Shown here piece after piece: positions 55,481 through 63,960 of a stretch of DNA of 64,000 bases. Position numbers and translations under genes: made by a program. Under the pieces are notes generated by a model, which saw only the letters and a program-made list of their open reading frames with translations, made no database searches and was not told the origin of the DNA. Position 1 is the stretch's first letter. Each line of letters starts with the position of its first letter. The DNA lies in contig JAUXRI010000144.1 of assembly GCA_030681895.1 (NCBI GenBank), positions 1 to 64,000 of the forward strand, given 5' to 3'. This stretch comes from Myxococcales bacterium (GTDB taxonomy: Bacteria; Myxococcota; Myxococcia; Myxococcales; Myxococcaceae).

Positions 55481-56146
55481 ATGGATGAGGACGTGAGCCG
55501 ATGTCGCGCGCTCCTCGCGGCCGGCCACCGCGTGATGATCGGCGTCGCAGGTGGCTCGGGGTCGGGGAAGACGACGCTCGCGCAAGAGCTGGTGCAGGTC
55601 TTCGGTGACGAGCTGAGCTGCCTCGTCATGCAGGACTCGTTCTACGTCGATCAGTCGGCGCGCTTCGACGGCGACGGCGGGAGCGTCAACTTCGATCACC
55701 CCTCCAGCCTCGACTTCGAGCTCCTCGAAGGTCAGCTGCGCGCGCTCCGCCAGGGCGTCAGCGTCGAGGTGCCGCACTACGACTTCGCCACCCACCGCCG
55801 GCTCACTCGCACGACGCCGCTCGAGGCCCGGCCGCTGGTGGTCGTCGATGGCACGCTCATTCTCGACAGCGCCGTCGTTCGGCCGTTGTTCGACGTCGCC
55901 GTCTTCGTGGAGTGTGCCGAGGCCGTGCGATTCTCGCGCCGCCTCGAGCGTGACGTGCGCGAGCGTGGCCGCACTCCGGCGGGCGTACACAAGCAGTTCC
56001 ACCTTCAGGTGAAGCCGATGCACGACGAGTTCGTCGAGCCCTCGAAGCGGCACGCGCACCTGTGTGTCGCAGGCACCGAGGCGCTGGCGACGTCGCTGCA
56101 CCGGGTGCTGGAGCAGGTCGCCGCCCGTCAGCCCGCCTCGCTCTAA
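55481..56146 (+). CDS. udk: uridine kinase-like P-loop kinase
   Basis: A 221-residue P-loop kinase of the uridine kinase/phosphoribulokinase group. The Walker A 'GGSGSGKTT' is at residues 24-32; 'MQDSFYVDQS' and 'NFDHPSSLDF' are the nucleoside-binding signatures of uridine kinase, and 'VVVDGTLIL' and 'RRLERDVRERGR' match the lid region. Expected reaction: ATP-dependent phosphorylation of uridine/cytidine in pyrimidine salvage. The length matches Udk from the ATG at 55481. An in-frame ATG at 55385 with GGAGG upstream would add 32 unstructured residues and cannot be excluded. The 3' end overlaps the convergent nadC stop by four bases. Substrate is inferred; other P-loop kinases of this group look similar. 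Confidence 0.75.
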   Translation: MDEDVSRCRALLAAGHRVMIGVAGGSGSGKTTLAQELVQVFGDELSCLVMQDSFYVDQSARFDGDGGSVNFDHPSSLDFELLEGQLRALRQGVSVEVPHYDFATHRRLTRTTPLEARPLVVVDGTLILDSAVVRPLFDVAVFVECAEAVRFSRRLERDVRERGRTPAGVHKQFHLQVKPMHDEFVEPSKRHAHLCVAGTEALATSLHRVLEQVAARQPASL

Positions 56147-57024
56147 CGGCGGGGCTTGATTCGCGGCACGTCACGCGGCGGGAGGATCTCGAGCGACAGG
56201 TCCATCGCGCGCGCCGAGTGCGTCAGCGCGCCCATCGAGACGTAGTCGACGCCGAGCTTCGCGAGCACCGGCAGCCGATCGATCGTCACGCCACCCGAGA
56301 CCTCGAGCTCGCAGCGCCCGTCGGCCAACTGCACCGCCGCGACGATCTGGGCGTCAGTCATGTTGTCGAGCATGACGATGTCGGCGCCACACGCGATCGC
56401 TTCGTCGAGCTGATCGAGCGAGGTCACCTCGATCTCGATCTTCACCAGGCGGGGCGCGTTCTGCTTCGCGCGTTTGAGCGCCTCACGAATCGATCCACCC
56501 ACGGCTGCGATGTGGTTGTCCTTGATGAGCACGCCGTCGAAGAGGCCGATGCGGTGGTTGGTTCCGCCACCATGGAGCACCGCCGCCTTCGACAGTCCGC
56601 GCAGGCCGGGCGTCGTCTTGCGGGTGTCGAGGATCTTGAGCTTCGTGCCCTTGACGTGCGCGATGACGCCGACCGCTTTCGCCGTCATCGTCGCGATGCC
56701 CGAGAGGCGCTGCACGAGGTTCAAGGCCGTCCGCTCGCCGGCGAGCAGCACCTTGAGCGGCCCTTCCAGCTTTGCGACGCGCTGTTTCTTCAGCGTGCGA
56801 TCGCCGTCGGAGAGCTCGAAGTCGAAGTCGACCGAACGATCGAGCCGCTTGAAGACCCTGGCGAAGACCTCGAGGCCCGAGAGCGTCATCTCCTCCTTCG
56901 CCCACAGCTCGGCCTTGCCCTGGGCCGTCGACGACAACAGCGCGTTGCTGGTGACGTCGCCAGCGGAGCCGAGATCCTCGTCGAGGGAGAGATCGATCAA
57001 CCGGTCGATGAAGTTGTCGCGCAT
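56143..57024 (-). CDS. nadC: nicotinate-nucleotide pyrophosphorylase (carboxylating)
   Basis: A 293-residue quinolinate phosphoribosyltransferase, catalysing quinolinate plus PRPP to nicotinate mononucleotide, CO2 and PPi in de novo NAD synthesis. Family signatures are present: 'DEDLGSAGDVTS' near the start, 'ERTALNLVQRLSGIAT', 'LDTRKTTPGLR' near residue 130, 'KDNHI' near 167, 'IEIEV', 'MLDNM', and 'EVSGGV' in the phosphate-binding region. The length is normal for NadC. It begins seven bases after the valS stop on the same strand and is probably cotranscribed with it. Its stop overlaps the convergent udk-like gene. Confidence 0.95.
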   Translation of the reverse strand: MRDNFIDRLIDLSLDEDLGSAGDVTSNALLSSTAQGKAELWAKEEMTLSGLEVFARVFKRLDRSVDFDFELSDGDRTLKKQRVAKLEGPLKVLLAGERTALNLVQRLSGIATMTAKAVGVIAHVKGTKLKILDTRKTTPGLRGLSKAAVLHGGGTNHRIGLFDGVLIKDNHIAAVGGSIREALKRAKQNAPRLVKIEIEVTSLDQLDEAIACGADIVMLDNMTDAQIVAAVQLADGRCELEVSGGVTIDRLPVLAKLGVDYVSMGALTHSARAMDLSLEILPPRDVPRIKPRR

Positions 57025-57031
57025 GGCGTCC

Positions 57032-60000
57032 TCAGCGCTTCTTCTTCGCGGTGGGCTTCTTCGCGACGGGCTTCTTCTTCGCCGCGGCAGGCTTCTTCGG
57101 CGCCGGCTTCTTCTTCGCGACGGGCTTCTTCGGGGCTGGCTTCTTCGCCACGGCCTTCTTTGGAGCTGCCTTTTTCGGAGCAGTCTTCTTCAGCGCAGTC
57201 TTCTTCAGCGCAACCGGCGCCTTCTTCTTCTCCGGCGTGTCCTCTTCCTTCGCCGCGTTGAACTCCCGCACGGCGTCATCGACCAGGCCCATGTTCATGT
57301 ACGCGACGCCGAGGTCGCGGTGGTCCTGTGACGACAGCCCCTCCTTCGTCCCTTCGCGCAGCTTGTCGAGCGCCTCACGCACCTGCTGATCCGGCTCGCC
57401 TGCCGGCACCGTCATCTCCGACAGCTCGGCCTTGAGCTCCTCGACGAGGTTGACCGGACCTGACGCCGGCGGCGCGACGCGCACCTCGACCGGAGCAATA
57501 CGCTTGAGGTTGTCGTTCAACTTGCCCACGCGGCTCGCCAGCTCGGCGATGCGGGCCTTGTCCTTCTCGACCACGTCCGGAGGAGCGCGGGTGGCGTAGT
57601 TGGGATTCTCGAACTTCTTCTGAATCTGCGCGCTCTCGGCTTCCGACTTGCCGATTTCCTTCTTCAGCCGCTCACGCTCTTCGGCGAGATCGACCAGGCC
57701 CGCGAGGGGCACGTAGATCTCCATCTGATGGCGAATCTCGGCGGCCGCCTGCGGAGGCTTGGTGCCGAGCCGCTCGACGGTCAACTTCGACAGACCCGCC
57801 AACGGGAGCACGTAGCGGCGGTACGTCTCGAGCGTCTCACGCACCATCGACTCGTCGCTCTGCACGAGGGCCTCGATGCGCAAGGCGGGCGACAGGTTCG
57901 ACTCTCCACGAACGGTGCGAATGCCTTCGATGGCGGTGATCACCGGAGCCATCGTCGCCTCGGCCACCTCGTCACGCAGGCGGTCATCAGGCTTCGGGAA
58001 CTCGGCGATCGCGATCGAGTTCACCGTGCGAGCCATCGGCAGCTTCTGCCAGATCTCCTCCGTGATGAACGGCGCGAACGGGTGCAGCAGGCGCAGCACG
58101 CGATCGAGGCAGAACACGAACGTCGCGCGCGTCGAGGTCTTCGCCGCGTCGTCGTCGCCGTACAGCGCGCCCTTCGACAGCTCGATGTACCAGTCGCAGA
58201 ACTCGCCCCAGATGAACTGGTACAGCGTCGAGGTCGCGTCGCTGAAGGCGTAGCGCTCCAGCGCGTCGCCCGTCTCACGCACGGCGCGATCGAGGCGCGA
58301 CAGAATCCACCGGTCCGACAGGCTAAGCGCGCGCTCCTTGATGAACACCCGGCCGTCGTCCTGGAAGTCGCCCAGGTTCATCATGCCGAAGCGGGTCGCG
58401 TTCCAGAGCTTGTTGCAGAACGCCTTGTAGCCACCGATTCGATCGATCGAGAGCTTGATGTCGCGGCCCTGCTGCGTGAGCGCGGCGAGGGTGAAGCGCA
58501 ACGCATCGGCTCCCATCGGCTCGAGGCCCTTGGGGTACTTGTTCTTGATGCTCGCGGGCAGGCGCTCGGGCGGCGCGCCCTGGATGATGTCGAGGGGATC
58601 GATCACGTTCCCCTTCGTCTTCGACATCTTCTCGCCCTTCTCATCCCGCACCATCGCGTGCAGGTAGACGGTGCGGAACGGGACGTCGTCCATGAAGTGC
58701 AGGCCCATCATCATCATGCGGGCGACCCAGAAGAAGATGATGTCGTGCCCGGTCTCCATCACCGAGTTCGGGTACCAGGTCTTCAAGTCGGGCGCGTTCA
58801 CGTCGGGCCAGCCGAGCGTGGAGAACGGCCACAACGCCGAGCTGAACCAGGTGTCGAGCACGTCGGGGTCCTGCACCCACTGGCCCTCGGCCGGCGGTTC
58901 ACGGCCGACGAACGGCGTCGAGTTCTCGAAGTCCACGGTGCTGTCGGCGCCCACCGGGAACCACGCGGGGATCTGGTGGCCCCACCACAGCTGCCGCGAC
59001 ACGCACCAGTCGGTGATGTTCTCGAGCCAGCGGTTGAACGTCGCCGTCCACTGATCAGGCACGAACTTCGTGCGCCCATCGGCCACGGCCTTCAGCGCGC
59101 GCTCGGCGAGCGGCTTCACGTTCACGTACCACTGGCGAGAGAGGCGCGGCTCGACCGGCACGCCGCTGCGCTGTGACTTCGCCAGCGGCAGCTTGTGCGG
59201 CTTCTCTTCGACGAGCAGCTCGAGCGCGGTGAGATCTTCGAGGATCTTCTTTCGCGCCGCGAAGCGCTCGAGCCCCTGGTACGGCCCGCCGTTCTCGTTC
59301 ACGAAGGCCGTCTCCGTGAAGATGTTGATCATCGGCAGCTTGTTGCGAAGGCCGGTCGCGTAGTCGTTGTGATCGTGCGCGGGCGTCACCTTCACCACGC
59401 CGGTGCCGAACTTCGGGTCGACCAGAATGCCGTCGGCGATGATCGGGATCTTCCGGTTCACCAGCGGCAACACCACGTTCTTGCCGATGAGGTGCTTGTA
59501 GCGCTCGTCGTCAGGGTGCACTGCCACGGCCGTGTCGCCCAGCATCGTCTCGGGCCGCGTCGTCGCGACCACCAGCTTCTCGGTCGAGCCCTCCACCGGG
59601 TACGCGATGCTCCAGAGCGAGCCGTTGGTCTCTTCGTTGTCGACCTCGAGATCGGACAGCGCCGTGCGCAGCACCGGGTCCCAGTTGATGAGCCGGTTGG
59701 CGCGATAGATGAGGCCTTCTTTGTGGAGGCGAATGAAGACCTCCTTCACGGCCTCCGACACGCCTGCGTCCATCGTAAAGCGCTCACGCGACCAGTCGAG
59801 CGAAGCGCCGAGCAACCGGTGCTGCTGACCAATGCGCTCGCCGTACTGCTGCTTCCACGCCCACACGCGCTTCAAGAACTCTTCGCGACCGAGATCGTGC
59901 CGCGACTTCTTCTCGGTCTTCATCAGCTCGCGCTCGACCACCATCTGCGTCGCGATGCCGGCGTGATCGGTGCCGGGCAGCCAGAGCACGTTGAAGCCGC

Positions 60001-60220
60001 TCATGCGCTTCCAGCGGGTCAAGATGTCCTGAATCGTCGCGGTGAGCGCGTGGCCCAGGTGCAGGCTGCCCGTGACGTTGGGCGGCGGCAGCACGATCGA
60101 GAACGGAGGCTTCTTCGAGTGGGGGTCGGCCCGGAACAGGCCGTCGTCCAGCCACTTCTTCGACCAGCGCGCTTCGACCTCGGTGGGCTCGTACGACTTC
60201 GACAGCTCTTCGGAACTCAT
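57032..60220 (-). CDS. valS: valyl-tRNA synthetase with TPR-like and lysine-rich C-terminal extension
   Basis: A 1,062-residue class I synthetase charging tRNA-Val. The HIGH box is 'HLGH' at 54-57 and the KMSKS box 'KMSKTKGN' lies near residue 535, with the editing insertion between them. The anticodon-binding helices and the C-terminal coiled-coil arm ('LAEERERLKKEIGKSEAES') are present. The protein then continues about 110 residues beyond a usual ValS: one TPR-like hairpin ('DHRDLGVAYMNMGLVDDAV') and a tail of about 60 residues in AKKPxxKK-type repeats, resembling histone H1 tails. The tail could bind RNA or DNA. The ATG at 60220 is used; GTG at 60232 is an in-frame alternative. It heads a tight pair with nadC. 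Confidence 0.95.
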   Translation of the reverse strand: MSSEELSKSYEPTEVEARWSKKWLDDGLFRADPHSKKPPFSIVLPPPNVTGSLHLGHALTATIQDILTRWKRMSGFNVLWLPGTDHAGIATQMVVERELMKTEKKSRHDLGREEFLKRVWAWKQQYGERIGQQHRLLGASLDWSRERFTMDAGVSEAVKEVFIRLHKEGLIYRANRLINWDPVLRTALSDLEVDNEETNGSLWSIAYPVEGSTEKLVVATTRPETMLGDTAVAVHPDDERYKHLIGKNVVLPLVNRKIPIIADGILVDPKFGTGVVKVTPAHDHNDYATGLRNKLPMINIFTETAFVNENGGPYQGLERFAARKKILEDLTALELLVEEKPHKLPLAKSQRSGVPVEPRLSRQWYVNVKPLAERALKAVADGRTKFVPDQWTATFNRWLENITDWCVSRQLWWGHQIPAWFPVGADSTVDFENSTPFVGREPPAEGQWVQDPDVLDTWFSSALWPFSTLGWPDVNAPDLKTWYPNSVMETGHDIIFFWVARMMMMGLHFMDDVPFRTVYLHAMVRDEKGEKMSKTKGNVIDPLDIIQGAPPERLPASIKNKYPKGLEPMGADALRFTLAALTQQGRDIKLSIDRIGGYKAFCNKLWNATRFGMMNLGDFQDDGRVFIKERALSLSDRWILSRLDRAVRETGDALERYAFSDATSTLYQFIWGEFCDWYIELSKGALYGDDDAAKTSTRATFVFCLDRVLRLLHPFAPFITEEIWQKLPMARTVNSIAIAEFPKPDDRLRDEVAEATMAPVITAIEGIRTVRGESNLSPALRIEALVQSDESMVRETLETYRRYVLPLAGLSKLTVERLGTKPPQAAAEIRHQMEIYVPLAGLVDLAEERERLKKEIGKSEAESAQIQKKFENPNYATRAPPDVVEKDKARIAELASRVGKLNDNLKRIAPVEVRVAPPASGPVNLVEELKAELSEMTVPAGEPDQQVREALDKLREGTKEGLSSQDHRDLGVAYMNMGLVDDAVREFNAAKEEDTPEKKKAPVALKKTALKKTAPKKAAPKKAVAKKPAPKKPVAKKKPAPKKPAAAKKKPVAKKPTAKKKR

Positions 60221-60260
60221 GGATACGCTCACGGGGTTCAGCCGGTGGAACGGTGCTTCG

Positions 60261-60304
60261 AAAAGAAGAAACGGCGCCGACTCACGAGAAGTCGACGCCG
60301 CCTT
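60261..60304 (-). terminator. intrinsic terminator of the response-regulator gene
   Basis: Read on the minus strand, GGCGTCGACT and AGTCGGCGCC pair around a seven-base loop and are followed by GTTTCTTCTTTT. It lies between the stop of the regulator gene (60342) and the start of valS, so valS/nadC form a separate unit. Confidence 0.8.
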
Positions 60305-60341
60305 TCAAGCACAACTGACTCTCAAGACAACCGCGACGAGG

Positions 60342-61535
60342 TCACGCGAGGCCCTTGGCTTCGCGCTCCTTGATGAGGCGGTCGAGCTCTTCACGAATGA
60401 TGGTCTCGGCGAGCTGGGGCACGACTTCCCAGGCGATCTTCTCGATCACGTCCTTCGAGGCCAGTGAGAGCGCCGCGCGGAGCGCTGCTTCACCACCATC
60501 AGCCGGCTTGTCGTCGAGCGAGAGCGTCTCGTGGCGCTGCTGCGGAGGCGGGTGCGGGCGCTGCTGTTGCTGCGGCGGCGCCATCGGCCGGCCCTGCATC
60601 GGGCCACCTGGAGGCGGCGCGCCGAGGCCGAACGGATCACGACGGGCCTGCATCGGGTTCCCAGGCAGCGGAGCGCCACCGGGCGGGCGAGGAAGGCCCG
60701 GGTTCATGCCTTGCGGAGGCATGCCGGGGTGCGGCTGGCCGGGGTGGCCAGGCATTCCAGGCGGACGCATGCCGGGCTGGGTGCCGGGGGGCATGCCGCC
60801 CGGAGGGCCGGGAGGACGAGCCATGCCAGGGTGCATTCCAGGCGCGCCGGGCATTCCGGGAGGACGCATGCCGGGCTGCGTGCCCGTCGGAATTCCACCG
60901 GGAGGGCGCGGCATGCCCTGCCCCGGAGGCATTCCAGGACCAGGCGGCATTCCCGGAGCGCGCATTCCTGGCTGCGTTCCGGTGGGAATCCCTCCCGGCG
61001 CGGGCGGGCGCGGCATCGCCTGGCCCGGGCCCATCGGCGGACGCGCCATGGTGCCTGGCTGGGTGCCCATGGGAATGCCCGTCGGCGGCGAGGCAGCGGC
61101 CGGCCGATTCATCGGAGCTGCGCCGGTCGAGACCGGAGAGACGGTGGTGATCGGGCCTGAGCCGGGCGCCATGCCGACGAGCGCGCGCACGCGGTCCATG
61201 AAGGACTGGCTGTCGAACGGCTTGACGATGTGGGCCGTGGCGCCCGAGGCCTTCGCGCGGTTCTCGTCGAAGGGCTCGAAGCTGCCAGAGAGCAGCAACA
61301 CCGGCGTGTGCGACGTCGAGGGATCGCTGCGGATCGCGTGGGCGACCTCGTAGCCCGTCTTCCCGGGCATCACGCAGTCGGCGATGACGAGATCAGGGCG
61401 CAGCTCGCGCGCCTTGTTGATGGCGTCGATACCGTTGTCCACCATGGTGACCGAGAAGTCTTCGGTCAGGAACACCATGCCGATGGCCTTGCGCATGGTG
61501 ATGGAGTCGTCGGCGACCAGAACGCTCTTGGGCAT
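60342..61535 (-). CDS. response regulator with Pro/Gly/Met-rich linker and conserved C-terminal helix (RomR-like)
   Basis: A 397-residue protein. Residues 1-120 form a receiver domain with the acidic pair in 'VADDS', the phospho-acceptor Asp in 'VIADCVMPGKTG' (near residue 53), and 'LLSGSFEPF' and 'VKPFDS' as the Ser/Lys switch elements. Residues about 130-345 are a disordered linker of repeats such as 'GGIPTGTQPGMRAPGMPPG'. The last ~45 residues form an amphipathic helix ('VIEKIAWEVVPQLAETIIR'). No DNA-binding or enzymatic output is present. The receiver / proline-rich linker / short helical output layout matches RomR, the polarity regulator of Myxococcus xanthus gliding; orthology is inference. 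It has its own promoter (61587-61615) and terminator (60261-60304). Confidence 0.85.
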   Translation of the reverse strand: MPKSVLVADDSITMRKAIGMVFLTEDFSVTMVDNGIDAINKARELRPDLVIADCVMPGKTGYEVAHAIRSDPSTSHTPVLLLSGSFEPFDENRAKASGATAHIVKPFDSQSFMDRVRALVGMAPGSGPITTVSPVSTGAAPMNRPAAASPPTGIPMGTQPGTMARPPMGPGQAMPRPPAPGGIPTGTQPGMRAPGMPPGPGMPPGQGMPRPPGGIPTGTQPGMRPPGMPGAPGMHPGMARPPGPPGGMPPGTQPGMRPPGMPGHPGQPHPGMPPQGMNPGLPRPPGGAPLPGNPMQARRDPFGLGAPPPGGPMQGRPMAPPQQQQRPHPPPQQRHETLSLDDKPADGGEAALRAALSLASKDVIEKIAWEVVPQLAETIIREELDRLIKEREAKGLA

Positions 61536-61586
61536 CTTGAGGTGTCCTTCGAAAGCCCGGGAAATCCCCGGAGAGATTGCCGTTCC

Positions 61587-61615
61587 ACTGTAGGAGGCCG
61601 ACCGGATACAGCCAA
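61587..61615 (-). promoter_or_regulatory. sigma-70-like promoter of the response-regulator gene
   Basis: On the minus strand a TTGGCT -35 box and a TACAGT -10 box are separated by exactly 17 bases, each matching four of six consensus positions, about 52 bases upstream of the ATG at 61535. It occupies the space before the divergent P450 gene. Confidence 0.6.
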
Positions 61616-61636
61616 GAAAAGTACGCTGCCGCGACG

Positions 61637-62740
61637 GTGAACTTCTTCGACCCCAGCGGCTGGGCGAACGGGCAGGCGTTCGAGGCGGCGCGGCACGCCC
61701 AACGAGAGGGCCCCGTGCGGTGGATGCCGGGCGCTGACGTGCTCGCGGTGCTGGGCCACGCCGAGGCGCTCGAAGTGCTGTCAGACAGTGAGCGCTTCAC
61801 CTCACGGCGCGGCACCGGGCTGGCGGAGGCAGGGACGACCGGGCGCTCGTTGAACCTCGACGATCCACCACGATCGCTCGAGCTGCGCCGTTTGCTCCAG
61901 ACCGTCATGGACCAGCCAGAGACATCGGAATCGCGCGCGCTGCTGGTCCAGTCAGCGAACGACGCCGTGAGCCGGGCGCGGGTTCGAGGTGACGCCGACG
62001 CGCTGAACGATCTCGCAGCGCCAGTCGCCCGGGCCAGCTTTGGCCGGCTCTTCGGACTCGAGGCCGACGAGCTGACCCTGCTCTGCCATCTGACCGAAGG
62101 ACTCGCGCGGTCCGGGCGCGCCCGGCTGGTCCAGCCGCGCGCCGACGATGAACTCCGCTCCTTCTTGCGCGCAGGCCTCGCTGAGAGGCGTACCGGCGCG
62201 TTCTGGGACGTGGGCCGCTCCGCGATGGAGCGCGGGCTGACAACGGAGGACGCGATGTTCCTGCTCCGCCTCGTGGTGCAGACCGGCCATGAGTCGACGG
62301 CCCAGGCGATCGCCGGAGCGATTCACGCCGCGCTCGAGCACCAGCTCCCGTTCGACAGCTCGCCGCACGCGCTCGAGGAGTGGCTTCGGTGGACGTCTCC
62401 GCTCATTCGTTTTGCGCGCGTCGCGACGAGGCCCACCACGGTCGGCGCGTTCGAGGTTGCCGAAGGCGCACGGCTGGTCGTCATCTTCCCCGTCGTGAAC
62501 CGAGACCCGGCCGTCTTCACCAGCCCCGAGACGATCGACCTGCAGCGCGCGCCGAACGCGCACCTCGCCTTCGGGTGGGGCCCGCATGCCTGTGCTGGCG
62601 CCCGCCTCGCCAAACAGCAGCTCGCCGCAGTGCTCGACGCGCTCCGAGCCGTCGACCGCCCTTCCCTCTCGGCACCACCGGTTCGGCTCGAGTCCGGCGT
62701 GACGAATGGCTTCGTGCGCGTGCCGCTTCGCTTCGGGTGA
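61637..62740 (+). CDS. cytochrome P450
   Basis: A 367-residue bacterial class P450 monooxygenase. Signatures: the I-helix 'QTGHESTAQAI' near residue 215 (acid/Thr pair for oxygen activation), the K-helix Glu-x-x-Arg in 'EEWLRW', and the heme loop 'FGWGPHACAG' near residue 318, with Cys as the heme ligand. It needs external electron donors; no ferredoxin or reductase gene adjoins it, and the substrate cannot be inferred. It is slightly shorter than the usual ~400 residues. The GTG at 61637 opens directly on the conserved 'FFDPSGW'; an in-frame TTG at 61577 would place the start inside the regulator's promoter region, and no clear ribosome site marks either. It is divergent from the RomR-like gene. 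Confidence 0.92.
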   Translation: MNFFDPSGWANGQAFEAARHAQREGPVRWMPGADVLAVLGHAEALEVLSDSERFTSRRGTGLAEAGTTGRSLNLDDPPRSLELRRLLQTVMDQPETSESRALLVQSANDAVSRARVRGDADALNDLAAPVARASFGRLFGLEADELTLLCHLTEGLARSGRARLVQPRADDELRSFLRAGLAERRTGAFWDVGRSAMERGLTTEDAMFLLRLVVQTGHESTAQAIAGAIHAALEHQLPFDSSPHALEEWLRWTSPLIRFARVATRPTTVGAFEVAEGARLVVIFPVVNRDPAVFTSPETIDLQRAPNAHLAFGWGPHACAGARLAKQQLAAVLDALRAVDRPSLSAPPVRLESGVTNGFVRVPLRFG

Positions 62741-62747
62741 GGCTCCT

Positions 62748-63899
62748 TCACGGCCGCAGAGACGGCTTCGTCTTTACCCACGCCTCGATGGCGTCGATGC
62801 ACTTCTGCAACCGCCCTTCCCTCGGCCCATCGATGAACGCGAACGAGCGACCGTTCTCCTCGAGCAACTTCACGGCGTCATGCACCATGCGCTTGCGCTG
62901 CTCCGGCTCGTCCTTCGCCTTGTCGCCCGTCCACGGGTGATCGTCGAAGAGCAGGTAGTGATGGCACCAGTCGGTTGGACGGAGCGTGAACGGCGGCTGC
63001 TGTGGAAAGAGCCGCTCGAACCAGAGCTTCAGGTTCACCACGTCGCTGTCGATGATGCCGAAGCGCCGCGCGTTGAAGCGCACCTGGCCGTTGGCCTCCA
63101 GCTGCCCCCGGAGCGCGTCTTGAGAGAGATCGGTCGGGGTCATCGGTCGGTCCAACCCGCCTGCGATGAGCGCGAGGTATTCGCCCGAGACCGAGGTGGT
63201 GAAGTGTTTGGCGAGCGCGGTCGCGACCGTGCTCTTGCCTCCGCCTTCGGGGCCGATGAGCGCCACCAGGCGCGCGAAGCGGGCGTGCAGCGGAGGGAGC
63301 AGCGCGCTCCACGACGCCCACGGGTCGGCGCGAATGGCGGTCGAGCTGATCGGGACCACCTGCCGCATCGGATCGATGAGCAGGAACTCGAGCCCGACCT
63401 CGATCGCGAACGGCTCTGCGTTGGGATCCGACGAGACGAGCACGCCGACGTCGTTCTGGAACGAGGTGCTCCGGAACCACTGCGCCCACCGCTTCGGCTC
63501 TGGAGCACCCGTCATGAAGTCTTCGTCGACGGGCACTTCGTTCACGGTCATCGCCTTCTGGGAGTGCAACAACTCCCGGAGCGCGTTCACCCGCGACGCG
63601 CCAGGCACGAAGTCACCCTTGCGCGAGAAGACACAGACGGTGACGCGCTTCTCGGTGGCAGCACGTGCGGCGGCGAGCAGGTACGCGTGGCCGACGTGCG
63701 GTGGGTCGAAACGACCAAGGACGAGCGCTCCCGACTTCCGGCGCGTCAGCTTCAGCGCCTTGATGAGCTCCGGGAACTGCATCCGGTCGGTCCACACCTG
63801 CGTGCTCTCAGCCCAGGCCCCGCGGACGTCGGGGGAAGGAGGCCAGGCCGGCGTGTCGTACGAGGGGCCGCCGTACCAATCGAAGAGCTCGAGTCCCAT
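62748..63899 (-). CDS. nadR: NadR-type NMN adenylyltransferase / ribosylnicotinamide kinase
   Basis: A 383-residue bifunctional NAD-salvage enzyme without the N-terminal repressor HTH of enterobacterial NadR. The adenylyltransferase domain shows 'GRFDPPHVGH' (62-71, the (H/T)xGH nucleotidyl-transfer box) and 'ISSTAIR' near residue 183. The kinase domain follows with Walker A 'IGPEGGGKST' near residues 212-221 and a 'RFGIIDSDVVNLKLWFERL' segment. Expected reactions: nicotinamide riboside to NMN, and NMN plus ATP to NAD. The first 39 residues are unusual; an internal ATG at 63782 is an alternative start. It converges with the P450 gene (seven bases between stops). nadC lies 6 kb away. Confidence 0.87.
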   Translation of the reverse strand: MGLELFDWYGGPSYDTPAWPPSPDVRGAWAESTQVWTDRMQFPELIKALKLTRRKSGALVLGRFDPPHVGHAYLLAAARAATEKRVTVCVFSRKGDFVPGASRVNALRELLHSQKAMTVNEVPVDEDFMTGAPEPKRWAQWFRSTSFQNDVGVLVSSDPNAEPFAIEVGLEFLLIDPMRQVVPISSTAIRADPWASWSALLPPLHARFARLVALIGPEGGGKSTVATALAKHFTTSVSGEYLALIAGGLDRPMTPTDLSQDALRGQLEANGQVRFNARRFGIIDSDVVNLKLWFERLFPQQPPFTLRPTDWCHHYLLFDDHPWTGDKAKDEPEQRKRMVHDAVKLLEENGRSFAFIDGPREGRLQKCIDAIEAWVKTKPSLRP

Positions 63900-63960
63900 G
63901 CCGCGCGAGTGTCCACCTTTCCGCGCCGGTCATCGACCCCGACGTGCTCCAGTGCAGCGC

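Noticed and set aside
57728..60373. Long plus-strand frames opposite valS
   Set aside because: Antisense shadows of valS, which has both class I signature boxes on the minus strand.
60464..61353. Plus-strand Gly/Ala/Pro-rich frames opposite the response-regulator gene
   Set aside because: Complement of the Pro/Gly/Met linker repeats; the receiver domain is on the minus strand.
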